In this document: one piece after another, positions 26,764 through 35,838 of the stretch | Layout of the letters: each line of letters begins with the position of its first letter | Numbering within the stretch: the first letter of the stretch is position 1 | Source: Aquisalimonas sp. 2447 | Lineage (GTDB): Bacteria; Pseudomonadota; Gammaproteobacteria; Nitrococcales; Aquisalimonadaceae | Direction: 5' to 3' | NCBI RefSeq assembly: GCF_012044895.1 | Contig: NZ_CP050695.1 | Coordinates: forward strand, 2,076,501 to 2,140,500 | DNA: 64,000 nt | The notes under the pieces: generated by a model | What the model saw: only the letters and a program-made list of their open reading frames with translations | What the model was told of the DNA's origin: nothing | Databases searched by the model: none | Translations under genes and position numbers: made by a program

Positions 26764-27948
26764 TCAGTCGCCTCCGTTCACCTGGGACGCCGTCTTCGGG
26801 TAGCTGTCGGGGTACTTGCGGATATGCTGCCTGAGCCGATCCAGCTGCTCCGTGAGCGCAGGTGTGAGCTGGTCGTAGACATCGGTGACCAGGCTGTCCA
26901 GGGGGACGGAGGGGCGCTTCTCGGCGCGTTTCATGGTGTCGAGAATCTCCTTGCGCAGGGATTCCTGCAGGCTCTTGTCCTCGTCCTCGCTCCACCATTC
27001 GCGGCCGATCAACCACAGCCGCATGCGCAGGATCGGGTCCTTGTCCCGCCAGCCCTCCTCTTCCGTACGGCTGCGGTAGGCGGACGGATCATCGGAGGAG
27101 GAGTGCCCCGCAAGGCGGTAGGTCATGGCCTCGATCAGGACCGGGCGATCATCCTCCACGGCCAGGCGGCGCGCCGCTGCGGTCGCCTCGTGCATGGCGA
27201 GAATGTCATTGCCATCGACGCGGATGACATGCATGCGGTAGCCGAAGGCGCGCGGCGCCACGCCGTCGGCTGCGAACTGCTCCACCGTCGGTGTCGAAAT
27301 GGCGTAGCCGTTGTTGCGGCAGAGGAAGATCACCGGTGCCCGGTGCACCGCGGCCATGTTCAGTGCGGCATGGAAATCCCCTTCGGAGGCGGCACCCTCG
27401 CCGAAGTAGGTGATGGTGCAGTGCCCGTCTCCGGCGAGCTTCTGCCCGTAGGCGTAGCCCACGGCCTGCGGAATCTGCGTGGCCAGGGGCGAGGAGATGG
27501 TGACGTAGTTCAGGGTCGCCGACCCGTAGTGCACCGGCATCTGCCGGCCCTTGCCGTAATCGAGCTCGTTGCCGAAGAGCTGGTTCATGAACTCGTCGGT
27601 GGTGAATCCCCGGTAGGCCAGAGCGCCCTGCTCCCGGTACTGGGCCATGATCACGTCGTCGTCTTGCAGCGCCGCCGTGCTGCCGATCACCGCCGCCTCC
27701 TCGCCTGTGCACTGCATGTAGAAACTCAGCCGCCCCTGGCGCTGGGCCGCCATCATGCGCTCGTCCAGGACCCGCGTGAAGACCATGGCCCGGTAGATCC
27801 GCAGCGCCTTGTCCCGATCCAGCGGCGGCGTCTCGGCCCCCTCGCAGAGGGTTCCGTCCTCCTGCAGCAATCGGTAGGTGGGGATGCGGAATTCGTCGCC
27901 GGTGGTGAACTGCGGGATGCGGATCTCTTCCGGGGGGGTGTCTGTCAT
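26764..27948 (-). CDS. bkdA1: Branched-chain 2-oxoacid dehydrogenase E1 alpha subunit
   Basis: The 394-residue ThDP-binding subunit is the first gene of the operon. The ThDP/Mg2+ motif runs from GEGAASEG (183-190) to NN (212-213). After H282 comes a phosphorylation-loop-like segment, [11 protein letters not shown] (283-293). This closely resembles the loop of animal BCKDH E1alpha that BCKDH kinase phosphorylates, and S293 occupies the equivalent YRS serine. The C-terminus resembles the mitochondrial subunit ([31 protein letters not shown]). With a protein kinase in the same operon this is notable. Confidence 0.93.
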   Translation of the reverse strand: MTDTPPEEIRIPQFTTGDEFRIPTYRLLQEDGTLCEGAETPPLDRDKALRIYRAMVFTRVLDERMMAAQRQGRLSFYMQCTGEEAAVIGSTAALQDDDVIMAQYREQGALAYRGFTTDEFMNQLFGNELDYGKGRQMPVHYGSATLNYVTISSPLATQIPQAVGYAYGQKLAGDGHCTITYFGEGAASEGDFHAALNMAAVHRAPVIFLCRNNGYAISTPTVEQFAADGVAPRAFGYRMHVIRVDGNDILAMHEATAAARRLAVEDDRPVLIEAMTYRLAGHSSSDDPSAYRSRTEEEGWRDKDPILRMRLWLIGREWWSEDEDKSLQESLRKEILDTMKRAEKRPSVPLDSLVTDVYDQLTPALTEQLDRLRQHIRKYPDSYPKTASQVNGGD

Positions 27949-28039
27949 GGACGCGCTCCTCCTGTGCTCCGACCGCGGCGCAACGGCCCGGCCCGATACC
28001 CTGTTGTACTCGTTTTCCAGGAAGTTTGGTAATGCCCTA

Positions 28040-28067
28040 AATGTAGTACCCGTGTTCTGTAACCCAA
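28040..28067 (-). promoter_or_regulatory. Putative promoter of the bkd operon
   Basis: On the minus strand TTGGGT (28067-28062), a 16-bp spacer and TACATT (28045-28040) could be a sigma-70 promoter with a leader of about 85 nt. It lies in the 199-bp divergent region shared with the aminotransferase gene. Confidence 0.35.
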
Positions 28068-28147
28068 GCCCTTATGGGCCATGCCGGTGACCGCGCCTTT
28101 TCCGGTAGCATGAGGAGCCTGAAACCGAATGTACCCCGGAGTTTGGC

Positions 28148-29302
28148 ATGGCGCATCCGCAGTTCCCCCAGGATTCCGACATTGTCTACCTCAATCACGC
28201 CGGCGTCGGCGCCTGGCCGAAGCGCACCGGCGACGCGGTGACTGCCTTCGCCCGGGAGAGCGTCGCGCGTGGTGCCGCCGGCTACCCCGGCTGGCTGAAG
28301 GTGGAGCAGCGCCTGCGCGAGCGCTGTGCGCGTCTGATCAATGCGCCCTCCGCCGAGGACGTGGCGCTGGTGAAGAACACCTCCGAGGCACTGTCGTTCA
28401 TCGCCTACGGGCTCGACTGGCAGCACGGTGACGAGGTGATCATCAACCGCTCGGAGTTCCCCTCCAACCGCATCGTCTGGGAATCCCTGCAGAATCAGGG
28501 CGTCGTCGTGCGCGACCCGGCACTGGACGATACCGCCCATGCGACCCCGGAAGACGCCCTGATCGCCGCCATGGGCCCGCGCACCCGGCTGCTCAGCGTC
28601 AGCGCCGTACAGTACGGGGACGGTCTGCGCATGGATCTCCGGCGGCTCGCTGGCGCCTGCCGTGAGCACGGCGTGCTGTTCTGCGTGGACGCCATCCAGC
28701 AGCTGGGGGCGCTGCAGTTCGACCTCAACGAGGTGGATGCCGATTTCGTCGTGGCCGACGGCCACAAGTGGCTGTTGGGGCCGGAAGGCCTGGGGCTGTT
28801 TTACTGCAGGCCATCCCTGCGCGACACGCTCGGGCTCACGCAGTATGGCTGGCACATGGTCGCTGACGCCGGCAACTACGACACCAAGGAGTGGCGGCCC
28901 GCCGAGACCGCGCGGCGCTTCGAGTGCGGCAGTCCGAATCTGCTGGGTGTACACGGGCTGGAGGCGAGCCTGGCGGTGCTCCAGGACGAGGTTGGGATGG
29001 CGGCCGTCGAGGCCGGCGTGCGCAGCAACGTCCAGTACCTGCTGGAGCGGCTGGAGCGCAGCCCCGAACTGGAGACGCTCAGTGACACCAGCGACGCCCG
29101 GCGTTCCGGCATTGCTGTGTTCCGCGCCCCCGGGCGGGACAACAAACGATTGTATCGCTCCCTCATGGACGACGGCATCATCTGTGCTGCCCGCGGCGGC
29201 GGCGTGCGCTTCTCGCCCCACTTCTATCTCGAACCGGGGCAGTTGGACTACGCCGTGGAGCGTGCCGAAGTGCTCGCCATCAGCACACCAGCATCTACCT
29301 GA
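28148..29302 (+). CDS. Class V aminotransferase family PLP enzyme
   Basis: The 384-residue cytosolic protein is related to cysteine desulfurases and kynureninase-like enzymes. The N-terminal YLNHAGVGAWP, the PLP aspartate in CVDAIQQLG and the Schiff-base lysine in ADGHKWLLGPEGLG are clear. RRFECGSPNLLGVHGLEASL and a C-terminal RGGGVRFSPHFYLEP complete the fold. It lacks the cysteine-rich loop of NifS/IscS, so a sulfur role is not supported. The substrate is unknown. The divergent bkd operon suggests, without proving, amino acid metabolism. Confidence 0.8.
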   Translation: MAHPQFPQDSDIVYLNHAGVGAWPKRTGDAVTAFARESVARGAAGYPGWLKVEQRLRERCARLINAPSAEDVALVKNTSEALSFIAYGLDWQHGDEVIINRSEFPSNRIVWESLQNQGVVVRDPALDDTAHATPEDALIAAMGPRTRLLSVSAVQYGDGLRMDLRRLAGACREHGVLFCVDAIQQLGALQFDLNEVDADFVVADGHKWLLGPEGLGLFYCRPSLRDTLGLTQYGWHMVADAGNYDTKEWRPAETARRFECGSPNLLGVHGLEASLAVLQDEVGMAAVEAGVRSNVQYLLERLERSPELETLSDTSDARRSGIAVFRAPGRDNKRLYRSLMDDGIICAARGGGVRFSPHFYLEPGQLDYAVERAEVLAISTPAST

Positions 29303-29356
29303 GAAATGCGCGTTAATTGACCGTCAATAAAGGCAAAACGCCCTAGACAATCAAGG

Positions 29357-30166
29357 TCAAAGCGTTGCTTGCGGGTCCAACGGTGGTGCCGCGGGGAACA
29401 GGCGGTAGAAGTTCTCGGTGGTGTACTCTGCAACCGCATCCAGTCGTTCGCCGCGGATGTCGGCCAGACACTCCGCCACCTCGCGCACCCACGCCGGCTG
29501 GTTCTGCTTGCCCCGGTGGGGCACCGGCGCCAGATAGGGGCAGTCCGTCTCCACCAGAAGGCTGTCCTGGGGCAGTTTCCGGGCCACCTTGCGCAGGGCA
29601 TCGGCCTGGCGAAACGTGAGAATGCCGGACAGAGAAATATGAAACCCCAGGTCGAGGTACCGATGGGCTGCGGGGGTATCGTCGGTAAAGCAGTGAATGA
29701 TGCCGCCGACCGCGTCGGCACCCTCTTCCTTGAGGATGCGTCCGGTATCCTCCGGCGCCCCCCTGGAGTGAATGATCACGGGTTTGCCGGCGAGGCGCGC
29801 GGCACGCACCTGTTGCCGGAAGCGATGGTGATGCCATTCGCGATCCTCCGGTCCGGTGCACATGTAATCCAGACCGGTTTCGCCGATGGCCAGCACCTGC
29901 GGGTGATCCGCCATGGCGGCCAGTTCGTCAGGGGTGACTTCCCGCAGCTCGCGACCGCAGGGGTGTACGCCCACCGACGTGGAGATCTGTGGGTAGCGCT
30001 CCGCTAGGGCGAGGAGTTCGGGAACGCTGTCCAGATCCACACTGACGGTCATCAAGTGGCCGATACCCTGCTCACGAGCACGCTCCAGGTACGGCACCGG
30101 ATGGTCTGCTGCAGCGTCCAGCATGTGCAGATGACAATGGGAATCCACCAGCGGCAGTTGCGCCAT
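29357..30166 (-). CDS. tatD: TatD family metal-dependent hydrolase (YcfH type)
   Basis: The 269-residue TIM-barrel hydrolase has the metal-binding motifs VDSHCHLH, GETGLDY, IIHSRGA, IIHCFTD and VETDCPYLAPVPHRGKQNQP. Characterised relatives have 3'-5' exonuclease or deoxyribonuclease activity. It is the last gene of the pabC-mltG-tmk-holB-pilZ-tatD string, 35 bp after the PilZ gene. It converges with the aminotransferase gene across 54 bp. Confidence 0.9.
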   Translation of the reverse strand: MAQLPLVDSHCHLHMLDAAADHPVPYLERAREQGIGHLMTVSVDLDSVPELLALAERYPQISTSVGVHPCGRELREVTPDELAAMADHPQVLAIGETGLDYMCTGPEDREWHHHRFRQQVRAARLAGKPVIIHSRGAPEDTGRILKEEGADAVGGIIHCFTDDTPAAHRYLDLGFHISLSGILTFRQADALRKVARKLPQDSLLVETDCPYLAPVPHRGKQNQPAWVREVAECLADIRGERLDAVAEYTTENFYRLFPAAPPLDPQATL

Positions 30167-30201
30167 GGCTGTGACGATCTCCGAAAGGGCTGTGCGGGTG
30201 A

Positions 30202-30564
30202 TTACATGGTATGCGTCGGGCGCTCGGACTCCAGGGCGCCGGCCAGGTAGGTCTCGATCTTGTTGCGCGCCGGCGCGCCGTCCTTTTCACTGAACTGCAG
30301 GCCCACGCCAGCGGTGCGGTTACCCTGGGCGCCCTGGGGAGTGATCCAGATGACCTTGCCGACAATGGGGAGCTTCTCCGACTCCTCCATCAGACTCAGC
30401 AGCATGAACACCTCGTCGCCCAGGCGGTAGCTGTTGGTGGTGGGAACGAACAGTCCACCGTTGCGTACATGGGGCATGTACGCGGCGTAGAGCGCGTGCT
30501 TGTCCTTGATGGTCAGGGACAGAATCCCCTGCCGGCCTCCGCGGCCGCCTGCTCCGTCAGCCAT
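30202..30564 (-). CDS. pilZ: PilZ domain protein (type IV pilus assembly PilZ)
   Basis: The 120-residue single-domain protein is the PilZ that in Pseudomonas is required for type IV pilus assembly and is encoded between holB and tatD, as here. Motifs are LSLTIKDKHALYAAYMPHV, NGGLFVPTTNSYRLGDEVF and KVIWITPQG, with AGVGLQF near the end. It lacks the RxxxR/DxSxxG signature that binds cyclic-di-GMP. That is the known state of this PilZ subgroup, which acts by protein contacts (for example with FimX and PilB). The start at 30564 overlaps holB by 8 bp. Confidence 0.9.
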   Translation of the reverse strand: MADGAGGRGGRQGILSLTIKDKHALYAAYMPHVRNGGLFVPTTNSYRLGDEVFMLLSLMEESEKLPIVGKVIWITPQGAQGNRTAGVGLQFSEKDGAPARNKIETYLAGALESERPTHTM

Positions 30565-31540
30565 GGGCTGCCTCCCGTGGACAGATTTCACTCCAGCGGA
30601 TGAATAATGACTCCAGCACCAGCTGCGCGTTCAGCGGATGGTCAGCCAGCCGACGCTGCTCCAGGAGCTGGTCCAGATAACCGTGCAACTTCTCCGAGTC
30701 TAACGCCGCTGGCAGTTCATTCAGTCGACTGATTCTCGAATTGACGCCTGCGCCCTGCACCCGCGCCAGATCCATCATGACCGAAAGCAGCAGCGCCGTC
30801 ACCAGGCCCAGCTGGTCCTTGGACCAGCGGCCGGCGGCGTCCACAGGGGCCAGTCGGCCGCTGGCAATGGCGCTCAACTGATCCATCAGTTCATCCAGCG
30901 CCGCGGCGGCGCCCTGCTGCAACAGCGCCTGCGCCGCCAGGGGAGCATTGCCGGCCACACCCAGTAGCGCCACAGCTGCGTCGTTGCCCTGCTGGCGGAG
31001 CCAGTCTGCGGCGTCCGCGGCGTCCGGCGCGTGCACCTGGAGCACCTGGCAACGGCTGCGGATGGTGGCCGCCAGCCGCGACGGCTGATGAGCCACCAGA
31101 ACCAGCACCGTGCCGACGGGCGGCTCCTCCAGGGTTTTCAGAAGACTGTTGGCGGCGCTGTTGTTCATGCGTTCCGCGGGAGCCACGATGGCCACACGAT
31201 AACCACCGAACTGGCTCTTCAGCCCCATGGCGTGGCTCAGTTCCCGCACCGCGTCCACCTTGATCACTCGACTGCCCTCCTCCGGGGTCAGTTGGTGGAA
31301 ATCAGGGTGATTGCCCGCAGTCATCAGGCGACAGCCGTTGCACTCCGCGCAGGGCTCCGGCCGGGAACTGTCCTGGCACAACAGGGCGCAGGCGAGGTGT
31401 CTGGCCAGGGCGGCCTTGCCAAGGCCCTCGGGCCCGGCCAGTAGCACGGCGTGGGGCAGACGATCCCGTGTCAGCCGGCGGGCAAGGCTGCCCCAGGCCG
31501 ACTGCTGCCAGGGATACGGCGCGCCGCCTTGTTCAGTCAT
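30557..31540 (-). CDS. holB: DNA polymerase III subunit delta-prime
   Basis: The 327-residue clamp-loader subunit works with delta and tau/gamma to load the beta clamp. The Walker A-like GPEGLGKAAL has Ala where Ser/Thr normally coordinates Mg2+, consistent with delta-prime not hydrolysing ATP. The zinc-module cysteines are in CAECNGC and C at RLMTAG upstream sequence context. The sensor motif is IRSRCQ, the SRC arginine finger. The start ATG 31540 overlaps the tmk stop by 8 bp. The frame extends further upstream but would run through tmk. Confidence 0.92.
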   Translation of the reverse strand: MTEQGGAPYPWQQSAWGSLARRLTRDRLPHAVLLAGPEGLGKAALARHLACALLCQDSSRPEPCAECNGCRLMTAGNHPDFHQLTPEEGSRVIKVDAVRELSHAMGLKSQFGGYRVAIVAPAERMNNSAANSLLKTLEEPPVGTVLVLVAHQPSRLAATIRSRCQVLQVHAPDAADAADWLRQQGNDAAVALLGVAGNAPLAAQALLQQGAAAALDELMDQLSAIASGRLAPVDAAGRWSKDQLGLVTALLLSVMMDLARVQGAGVNSRISRLNELPAALDSEKLHGYLDQLLEQRRLADHPLNAQLVLESLFIRWSEICPREAAHG

Positions 31541-32183
31541 GGAGTCCAGACTCCCGGAGCCAGGTATCCAGCATCTGCTGGAGGGAGAGACGGACGTCCG
31601 CCTGACTTCCCGAGGCATCGACAACACGAACCCGCTGCGGCTCGTCGGTGGCCCGCCGTAGATAGCACGCGCGGACACGCTCGAAGAAGGCATCCTGCTC
31701 GCGCTCGAACCGGTCCGGTGCGCTGCGGCCGCCGGCCCGGGCCCGGCCCTGGCTCACCGGGAGATCGAGCACCAGGGTGAGATCCGGCCGCAGCGGCCCC
31801 TGGACCCAGTCCTCCAGCACTGCCACCCGTTCGTTTCCCAGTCCGCGGCCGGCACCCTGGTACGCGTAAGTGGCGTCGGTGAAGCGATCGCAGAGAACCC
31901 ATTGACCCGCCTCAAGTGCGGGTCGGACGACCCGGTGCAAGTGTTCCGCACGGGCGGCAAAGATCAGCAATGCCTCGGTGTCTGCGCACATGCCGTCGCC
32001 GGCGTGGTCCAGCAGCAGGCCGCGCACGGCCTCACCCAGATCAGTACCGCCAGGCTCCCGTGTTACCAGCGGCGCATGACCGCGTTCGGCGAGATGGGAC
32101 GCCATGGCCTCAAGCGCCGTGGTCTTGCCGGCGCCCTCCACGCCTTCCAGGGTAATGAACCGTCCGGAGCCTGTACCGCTCAC
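31533..32183 (-). CDS. tmk: Thymidylate kinase
   Basis: The 216-residue kinase phosphorylates dTMP to dTDP. The P-loop is GVEGAGKTT, the DRX motif is LCDRFTDATYAYQGAGRGL, and TREPGGTDLGEAVR is the substrate-binding segment. The LID contains an arginine-rich stretch (GRARAGGRSAPDRFE). Translation starts at GTG 32183, overlapping the mltG stop (GTGA). Confidence 0.95.
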   Translation of the reverse strand: MSGTGSGRFITLEGVEGAGKTTALEAMASHLAERGHAPLVTREPGGTDLGEAVRGLLLDHAGDGMCADTEALLIFAARAEHLHRVVRPALEAGQWVLCDRFTDATYAYQGAGRGLGNERVAVLEDWVQGPLRPDLTLVLDLPVSQGRARAGGRSAPDRFEREQDAFFERVRACYLRRATDEPQRVRVVDASGSQADVRLSLQQMLDTWLRESGLHD

Positions 32184-33208
32184 TCTTCACCGTCCCCCTG
32201 GCCGAGAATGTAACGCCGTACTGCGGCGTTGTGTTCCTCCAGCGTGCGCGAGAACTGGTGCGTGCCATCTCCCCTGGAGACGAAGTAGAGGTACTCCCCC
32301 GGCTTCGGATCCACCGCGGCCTCGAGGGCCGCCCCGCCAGGCATGGCGATGGGTGTCGGCGTGAGCCCGTGCCGGGTGTACGTGTTATACGGGGTGTCCG
32401 TGCGCAGATCCCGGGTGCGGATGCGACCGTCATAATCGTCCCCCATACCGTAGATCACGGTGGGGTCGGTCTGCAGTCGCATGCCCTGCTCGAGTCGCCG
32501 CTTGAACACCCCGGCAATCTCCCGGCGCTCATGCGCCGCGCCGGTTTCCCGCTCGATGATGGAGGCCAGGATCAGTGCCTCATAGGCGGACTCCAGCGGC
32601 AAGTCCTCTACGCGCTGCGCCCAGACGGCCTCCAGCCGCTCCTGCATTGCCCGGTGGGAGCGCCGCAGGATGTCCCGATCCGTCGTACCCCGGGTGAAAC
32701 TGTAGGTTTCCGGGTAGAACCAGCCCTCGGGATGCTCGCCCTCGCTTCCCAGTTCCGCCATGATCGTCTCGGCGTCCACGCCGTCCAGGGTGTCGACGAT
32801 GCGCGGGTCGGCCTCCAGTGCCGCAAGCAGTTGCTGAAATGTCCACCCTTCAACAATGGTGAAACGGTGTTGCACCACTCGGCCACGGGCAAGCCGGGTG
32901 ACCAGTTCCGGCGCCGTCATGCCCGACGGGATGCGGTACTCGCCGCTCTGCAGTCGCTCCGCTTCGCCGCTCAGGCGCCCGTGCAGGCGAAGATACAGCG
33001 GACGCTCGAGCAGCCCCTCGTGCTCCAGGTGATTCGCCACGGTGCGCATGGTGGCGCCACGCTCGAGCACGAACGTATGGGGCTCCGCGTCGCCGTGCAG
33101 CGGCGCCGCCGCCCAGCGCTGATAATCCAGGTACAGGAGCAGCGCCGCCAGCATGCCGACGGCAGTCAGCCCGGCCAGGCCCCAGAGAAGGATCCGTCCC
33201 ACGGTCAT
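32180..33208 (-). CDS. mltG: Endolytic murein transglycosylase MltG
   Basis: The 342-residue inner-membrane protein cleaves nascent glycan strands and so sets their length. One N-terminal membrane segment (ILLWGLAGLTAVGMLAALLL) precedes a LysM-like region and the YceG catalytic domain. The catalytic glutamate lies in LILASIIERETG, followed by GMRLQTDPTVIYGMG and TPTPIAMPGGAALEAA. The start overlaps the pabC stop (ATGA) and the stop overlaps tmk, as in E. coli. Confidence 0.94.
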   Translation of the reverse strand: MTVGRILLWGLAGLTAVGMLAALLLYLDYQRWAAAPLHGDAEPHTFVLERGATMRTVANHLEHEGLLERPLYLRLHGRLSGEAERLQSGEYRIPSGMTAPELVTRLARGRVVQHRFTIVEGWTFQQLLAALEADPRIVDTLDGVDAETIMAELGSEGEHPEGWFYPETYSFTRGTTDRDILRRSHRAMQERLEAVWAQRVEDLPLESAYEALILASIIERETGAAHERREIAGVFKRRLEQGMRLQTDPTVIYGMGDDYDGRIRTRDLRTDTPYNTYTRHGLTPTPIAMPGGAALEAAVDPKPGEYLYFVSRGDGTHQFSRTLEEHNAAVRRYILGQGDGEE

Positions 33209-34062
33209 GGTTGTCCCTCGGTCGTTCGCGTCGCCGGCGTACAGGCAAGGCGGTGATGATCAATCCAGTCCTGCAGGGACCGCGTCAGCGGTCCCACGGC
33301 CCACCGGCCATGTCCCTGCAACTCACGCACGGGCCAGACGCCGTTGACGCTGTTGCACAGGAAGACCTCGTCGCTGGACGCCAGTCCTTCCAGGGACAGC
33401 GGCTCCTGCACCACCGCCTGGCCCAGTTCCGCCAGGCGAATGATGATCGCTTCACGCATGACGCCGGCAATGCCGGCTGCATTCAGAGGCGGCGTTATCA
33501 CGGCGCCGTCGCGCACGGCGAAGAGATTGCTCATGCTGCCCTCAACCACCAGGCCCTTCTGGTCCAGCATGATGCCTTCCTGGGCGCCGGCAGCAGCCCA
33601 TTCGCAGCGGGCCAGAACCTGCTCCAGGCGATTGAGGTGCTTGATGCCAGCCAAGGCAGGCTGCTGGCCGAGGCGCGTGTGGCACAGCGTTGCGCTGACA
33701 CCGTCCTGCCAATGGCAAACGGAATGCGTCGGGGCCGGGTGCAGGGAGAGTAAGCGGCGCGGTTGTGGAGTCGCAGGACGGGCATATCCACGACCGCCAG
33801 AGCCGGCGGTCCAGATGATCTTGAGAACGCCGCACCCGGCTCCCTGCGCGGCAAGCGCCCTGGCCTCGTCGCCGATCAGCAGACTATCCGGCGCCGGCAG
33901 CCCCATTGCTTCCGCATCCCGGTGCAGGCGAGCCAGGTGCCGCTCCACCAGCCGCGGCTTGTGGTCGACCACGGCAACGGTCTCGAACAGCCCGTCACCG
34001 AACTGCAGCCCGCGGTCGTCGGCGGGTAGATGATCGCTGGCAACGCCGTCGATCCAGCGCAT
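33205..34062 (-). CDS. pabC: Aminodeoxychorismate lyase
   Basis: The 285-residue fold type IV PLP enzyme makes 4-aminobenzoate from 4-amino-4-deoxychorismate for folate synthesis. The PLP lysine is in AGIKHLNRLEQVLA. RGLQFGDGLFETVAV and GSMSNLFAVRDG are family motifs. It lies 8 bp after fabF and overlaps mltG, the standard order in gammaproteobacteria. Confidence 0.92.
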   Translation of the reverse strand: MRWIDGVASDHLPADDRGLQFGDGLFETVAVVDHKPRLVERHLARLHRDAEAMGLPAPDSLLIGDEARALAAQGAGCGVLKIIWTAGSGGRGYARPATPQPRRLLSLHPAPTHSVCHWQDGVSATLCHTRLGQQPALAGIKHLNRLEQVLARCEWAAAGAQEGIMLDQKGLVVEGSMSNLFAVRDGAVITPPLNAAGIAGVMREAIIIRLAELGQAVVQEPLSLEGLASSDEVFLCNSVNGVWPVRELQGHGRWAVGPLTRSLQDWIDHHRLACTPATRTTEGQP

Positions 34063-34070
34063 GGCGGCGT

Positions 34071-35312
34071 TTATTCGGGCTTGCGGAACAGTACCGTGCC
34101 GTTGGTCCCGCCAAAGCCGAAGGAGTTGGAAATGGCGACGTTGATCGCCTGCTCGCGGGCTGTATGGGGCACGTAATCGAGATCGCAGCCGTCCGCAGGG
34201 TTATCCAGATTGATGGTTGGCGGCAGCACCTTGTCGCGCATGGCCAGCACCGTAAAGACTGCCTCGACACCGCCGGCCGCGCCGAGCAGATGCCCGGTCA
34301 TGGACTTGGTGGAGCTCACGGCCAGTTTGTGCGCATGGTCGCCGAAGAGCCGCTTCACGGCCTTGGTTTCGGCCACGTCACCCACATGGGTGGAGGTCCC
34401 GTGAGCGTTGACATAGTCCACCTGCTCGGGATTGACACCGGCATCACGCAAGGCCGCCTGCATGCACCGCGCAGCCCCCTCGCCGCCTTCCGAAGGCTGG
34501 GTCATGTGGTAGGCATCGCCGCTCATGCCGTAACCGGCCAGTTCTGCATAGATGGGCGCACCGCGCTTGCGGGCGTGTTCGTACTCCTCCAGCACGAGCA
34601 CGCCGGCGCCATCGCTGAGCACGAAGCCGTCACGATCCTGATCCCAGGGTCGACTGGCGGCTTCGGGATCGTCGTTGCGGCTGGACAGTGCCTTGGCCGC
34701 GGAGAAACCACCCAGCCCCGTGGGGGTGGTGGCGAATTCGGCGCCTCCGGCAACCATGACGTCGGCATCACCGTAGGCAATCATGCGCGCGGATTCGCCG
34801 ATGTTGTGGGTGCCCGTGGTGCAGGCGGTGACGATGGCGACATTGGGCCCCTTCATGCCGTGGATGATGGAGAGGTGGCCCGAGATCATGTTGATAATGG
34901 CTCCGGGGATGAAGAACGGTGACAGCTTCCGCGGTCCGCCCTCCAGGTAGCCCTGGTGACCGTTCTCGATCCAGTTGATGCCGCCGATGCCCGAGCCGAT
35001 GGCCACACCGATACGCTCGGCATTGTCGTCGCTGACTTCCAGGCCGGAATCGGCAATGGCCTGGTTGGCTGCGGCAATCCCGTAGTGGATGAACGGATCC
35101 ATTTTCCGTGCATCCTTGGGGTTGATGTAGTCCTTGGCGTCGAAATCGATAATGGTGCCCCCGAAGCGCGTTGCAAACTTCGAGGTATCGAATCGATCGA
35201 TGGGGCGAATACCGCTGCGCCCGGCACAGATGTTATCCCAGGCGTCCTTGATGGAGTTGCCCACCGGGGAGATGATCCCCAGCCCCGTGACTACCACACG
35301 CCGCTTACTCAA
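34071..35312 (-). CDS. fabF: 3-oxoacyl-[acyl-carrier-protein] synthase II
   Basis: The 413-residue condensing enzyme elongates acyl-ACP, including the temperature-sensitive elongation of unsaturated chains. The active-site cysteine is in [10 protein letters not shown]. The catalytic histidines are in [11 protein letters not shown] and [16 protein letters not shown] 35312 begins [16 protein letters not shown]. The gene is separated from acpP by 110 bp containing a strong terminator-like hairpin. Confidence 0.97.
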   Translation of the reverse strand: MSKRRVVVTGLGIISPVGNSIKDAWDNICAGRSGIRPIDRFDTSKFATRFGGTIIDFDAKDYINPKDARKMDPFIHYGIAAANQAIADSGLEVSDDNAERIGVAIGSGIGGINWIENGHQGYLEGGPRKLSPFFIPGAIINMISGHLSIIHGMKGPNVAIVTACTTGTHNIGESARMIAYGDADVMVAGGAEFATTPTGLGGFSAAKALSSRNDDPEAASRPWDQDRDGFVLSDGAGVLVLEEYEHARKRGAPIYAELAGYGMSGDAYHMTQPSEGGEGAARCMQAALRDAGVNPEQVDYVNAHGTSTHVGDVAETKAVKRLFGDHAHKLAVSSTKSMTGHLLGAAGGVEAVFTVLAMRDKVLPPTINLDNPADGCDLDYVPHTAREQAINVAISNSFGFGGTNGTVLFRKPE

Positions 35313-35350
35313 GGTTCTGTCCTCGCTTCATCCCGTGGCGTCTCACCGCA

Positions 35351-35392
35351 GAAAACACGTGAAGGGTGACGGGAGCCCCGACACCCTTCACG
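35351..35392 (-). terminator. Terminator/attenuator between acpP and fabF
   Basis: A perfect 11-bp stem (35392-35382 with 35368-35358; CGTGAAGGGTG) with a 13-nt loop is followed on the minus strand by TGTTTTC. It sits directly after acpP and before fabF, so it should cut fabF transcription relative to acpP. Confidence 0.7.
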
Positions 35393-35422
35393 TTCAATCC
35401 TGCATGCAGCGTCCCGAGCCGT

Positions 35423-35662
35423 TTACTTGCTCAGGTTGTTCTCGACGTAGTCGATGGCCTGCTGCACGGTCGTGATCTTCTCGGCCTCTTCATCGGGAAT
35501 TTCGCATTCGAATTCCTCTTCCAGGGCCATCACGAGCTCGACGGTGTCGAGGGAATCGGCACCGAGATCGTCAACGAAGGAGGCCTCGGAGGTGACTTCC
35601 TCTTCCTTGACCCCGAGCTGCTCGACAACGATCTTCTTGACGCGCTCTTCGATACTGCTCAT
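35423..35662 (-). CDS. acpP: Acyl carrier protein
   Basis: The 79-residue acidic four-helix protein carries growing acyl chains on 4'-phosphopantetheine. S37 in [11 protein letters not shown] is the attachment site. Its codons are strongly biased to GAG, CTC/CTG and ATC, suggesting high expression. It lies between fabG and fabF as usual, with 176 bp of non-coding DNA upstream that may hold its own promoter. Confidence 0.98.
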   Translation of the reverse strand: MSSIEERVKKIVVEQLGVKEEEVTSEASFVDDLGADSLDTVELVMALEEEFECEIPDEEAEKITTVQQAIDYVENNLSK

Positions 35663-35709
35663 AAACCCTTACTCCCGATTGAGGCCGGTCCTGAAAACAT
35701 GCCCGGCGT

Positions 35710-35738
35710 ATTCTATGCAAACAGATTCGTTGTTGCCA
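35710..35738 (-). promoter_or_regulatory. Putative acpP promoter
   Basis: On the minus strand TAGAAT (35715-35710), followed by ACGCC, is a good -10. The -35 candidate at 17-bp spacing is TGGCAA (35738-35733), matching only half of the consensus. It would give a leader of about 40 nt. Confidence 0.35.
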
Positions 35739-35838
35739 CAGTCGCCGGTGACTCTGCCGGCGCTGATTCAGGATGCGACTTTCCGGAAAACCGCATTCTT
35801 TTCGTTAGCGGGCCCCGTTACAGCCCCGCGTTTGCTGC

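Noticed and set aside
28995-29302. Class V aminotransferase as an IscS/SufS-type cysteine desulfurase of an Fe-S cluster system
   Set aside because: No isc/suf partner genes and no conserved catalytic cysteine loop are visible.
30202-30564. Loss of the cyclic-di-GMP motif in the PilZ protein as a novelty
   Set aside because: This is the known state of the PilZ-proper subgroup encoded between holB and tatD.
31400-31460. Degenerate Walker A in HolB as a defect
   Set aside because: Delta-prime does not bind or hydrolyse ATP in other bacteria either.
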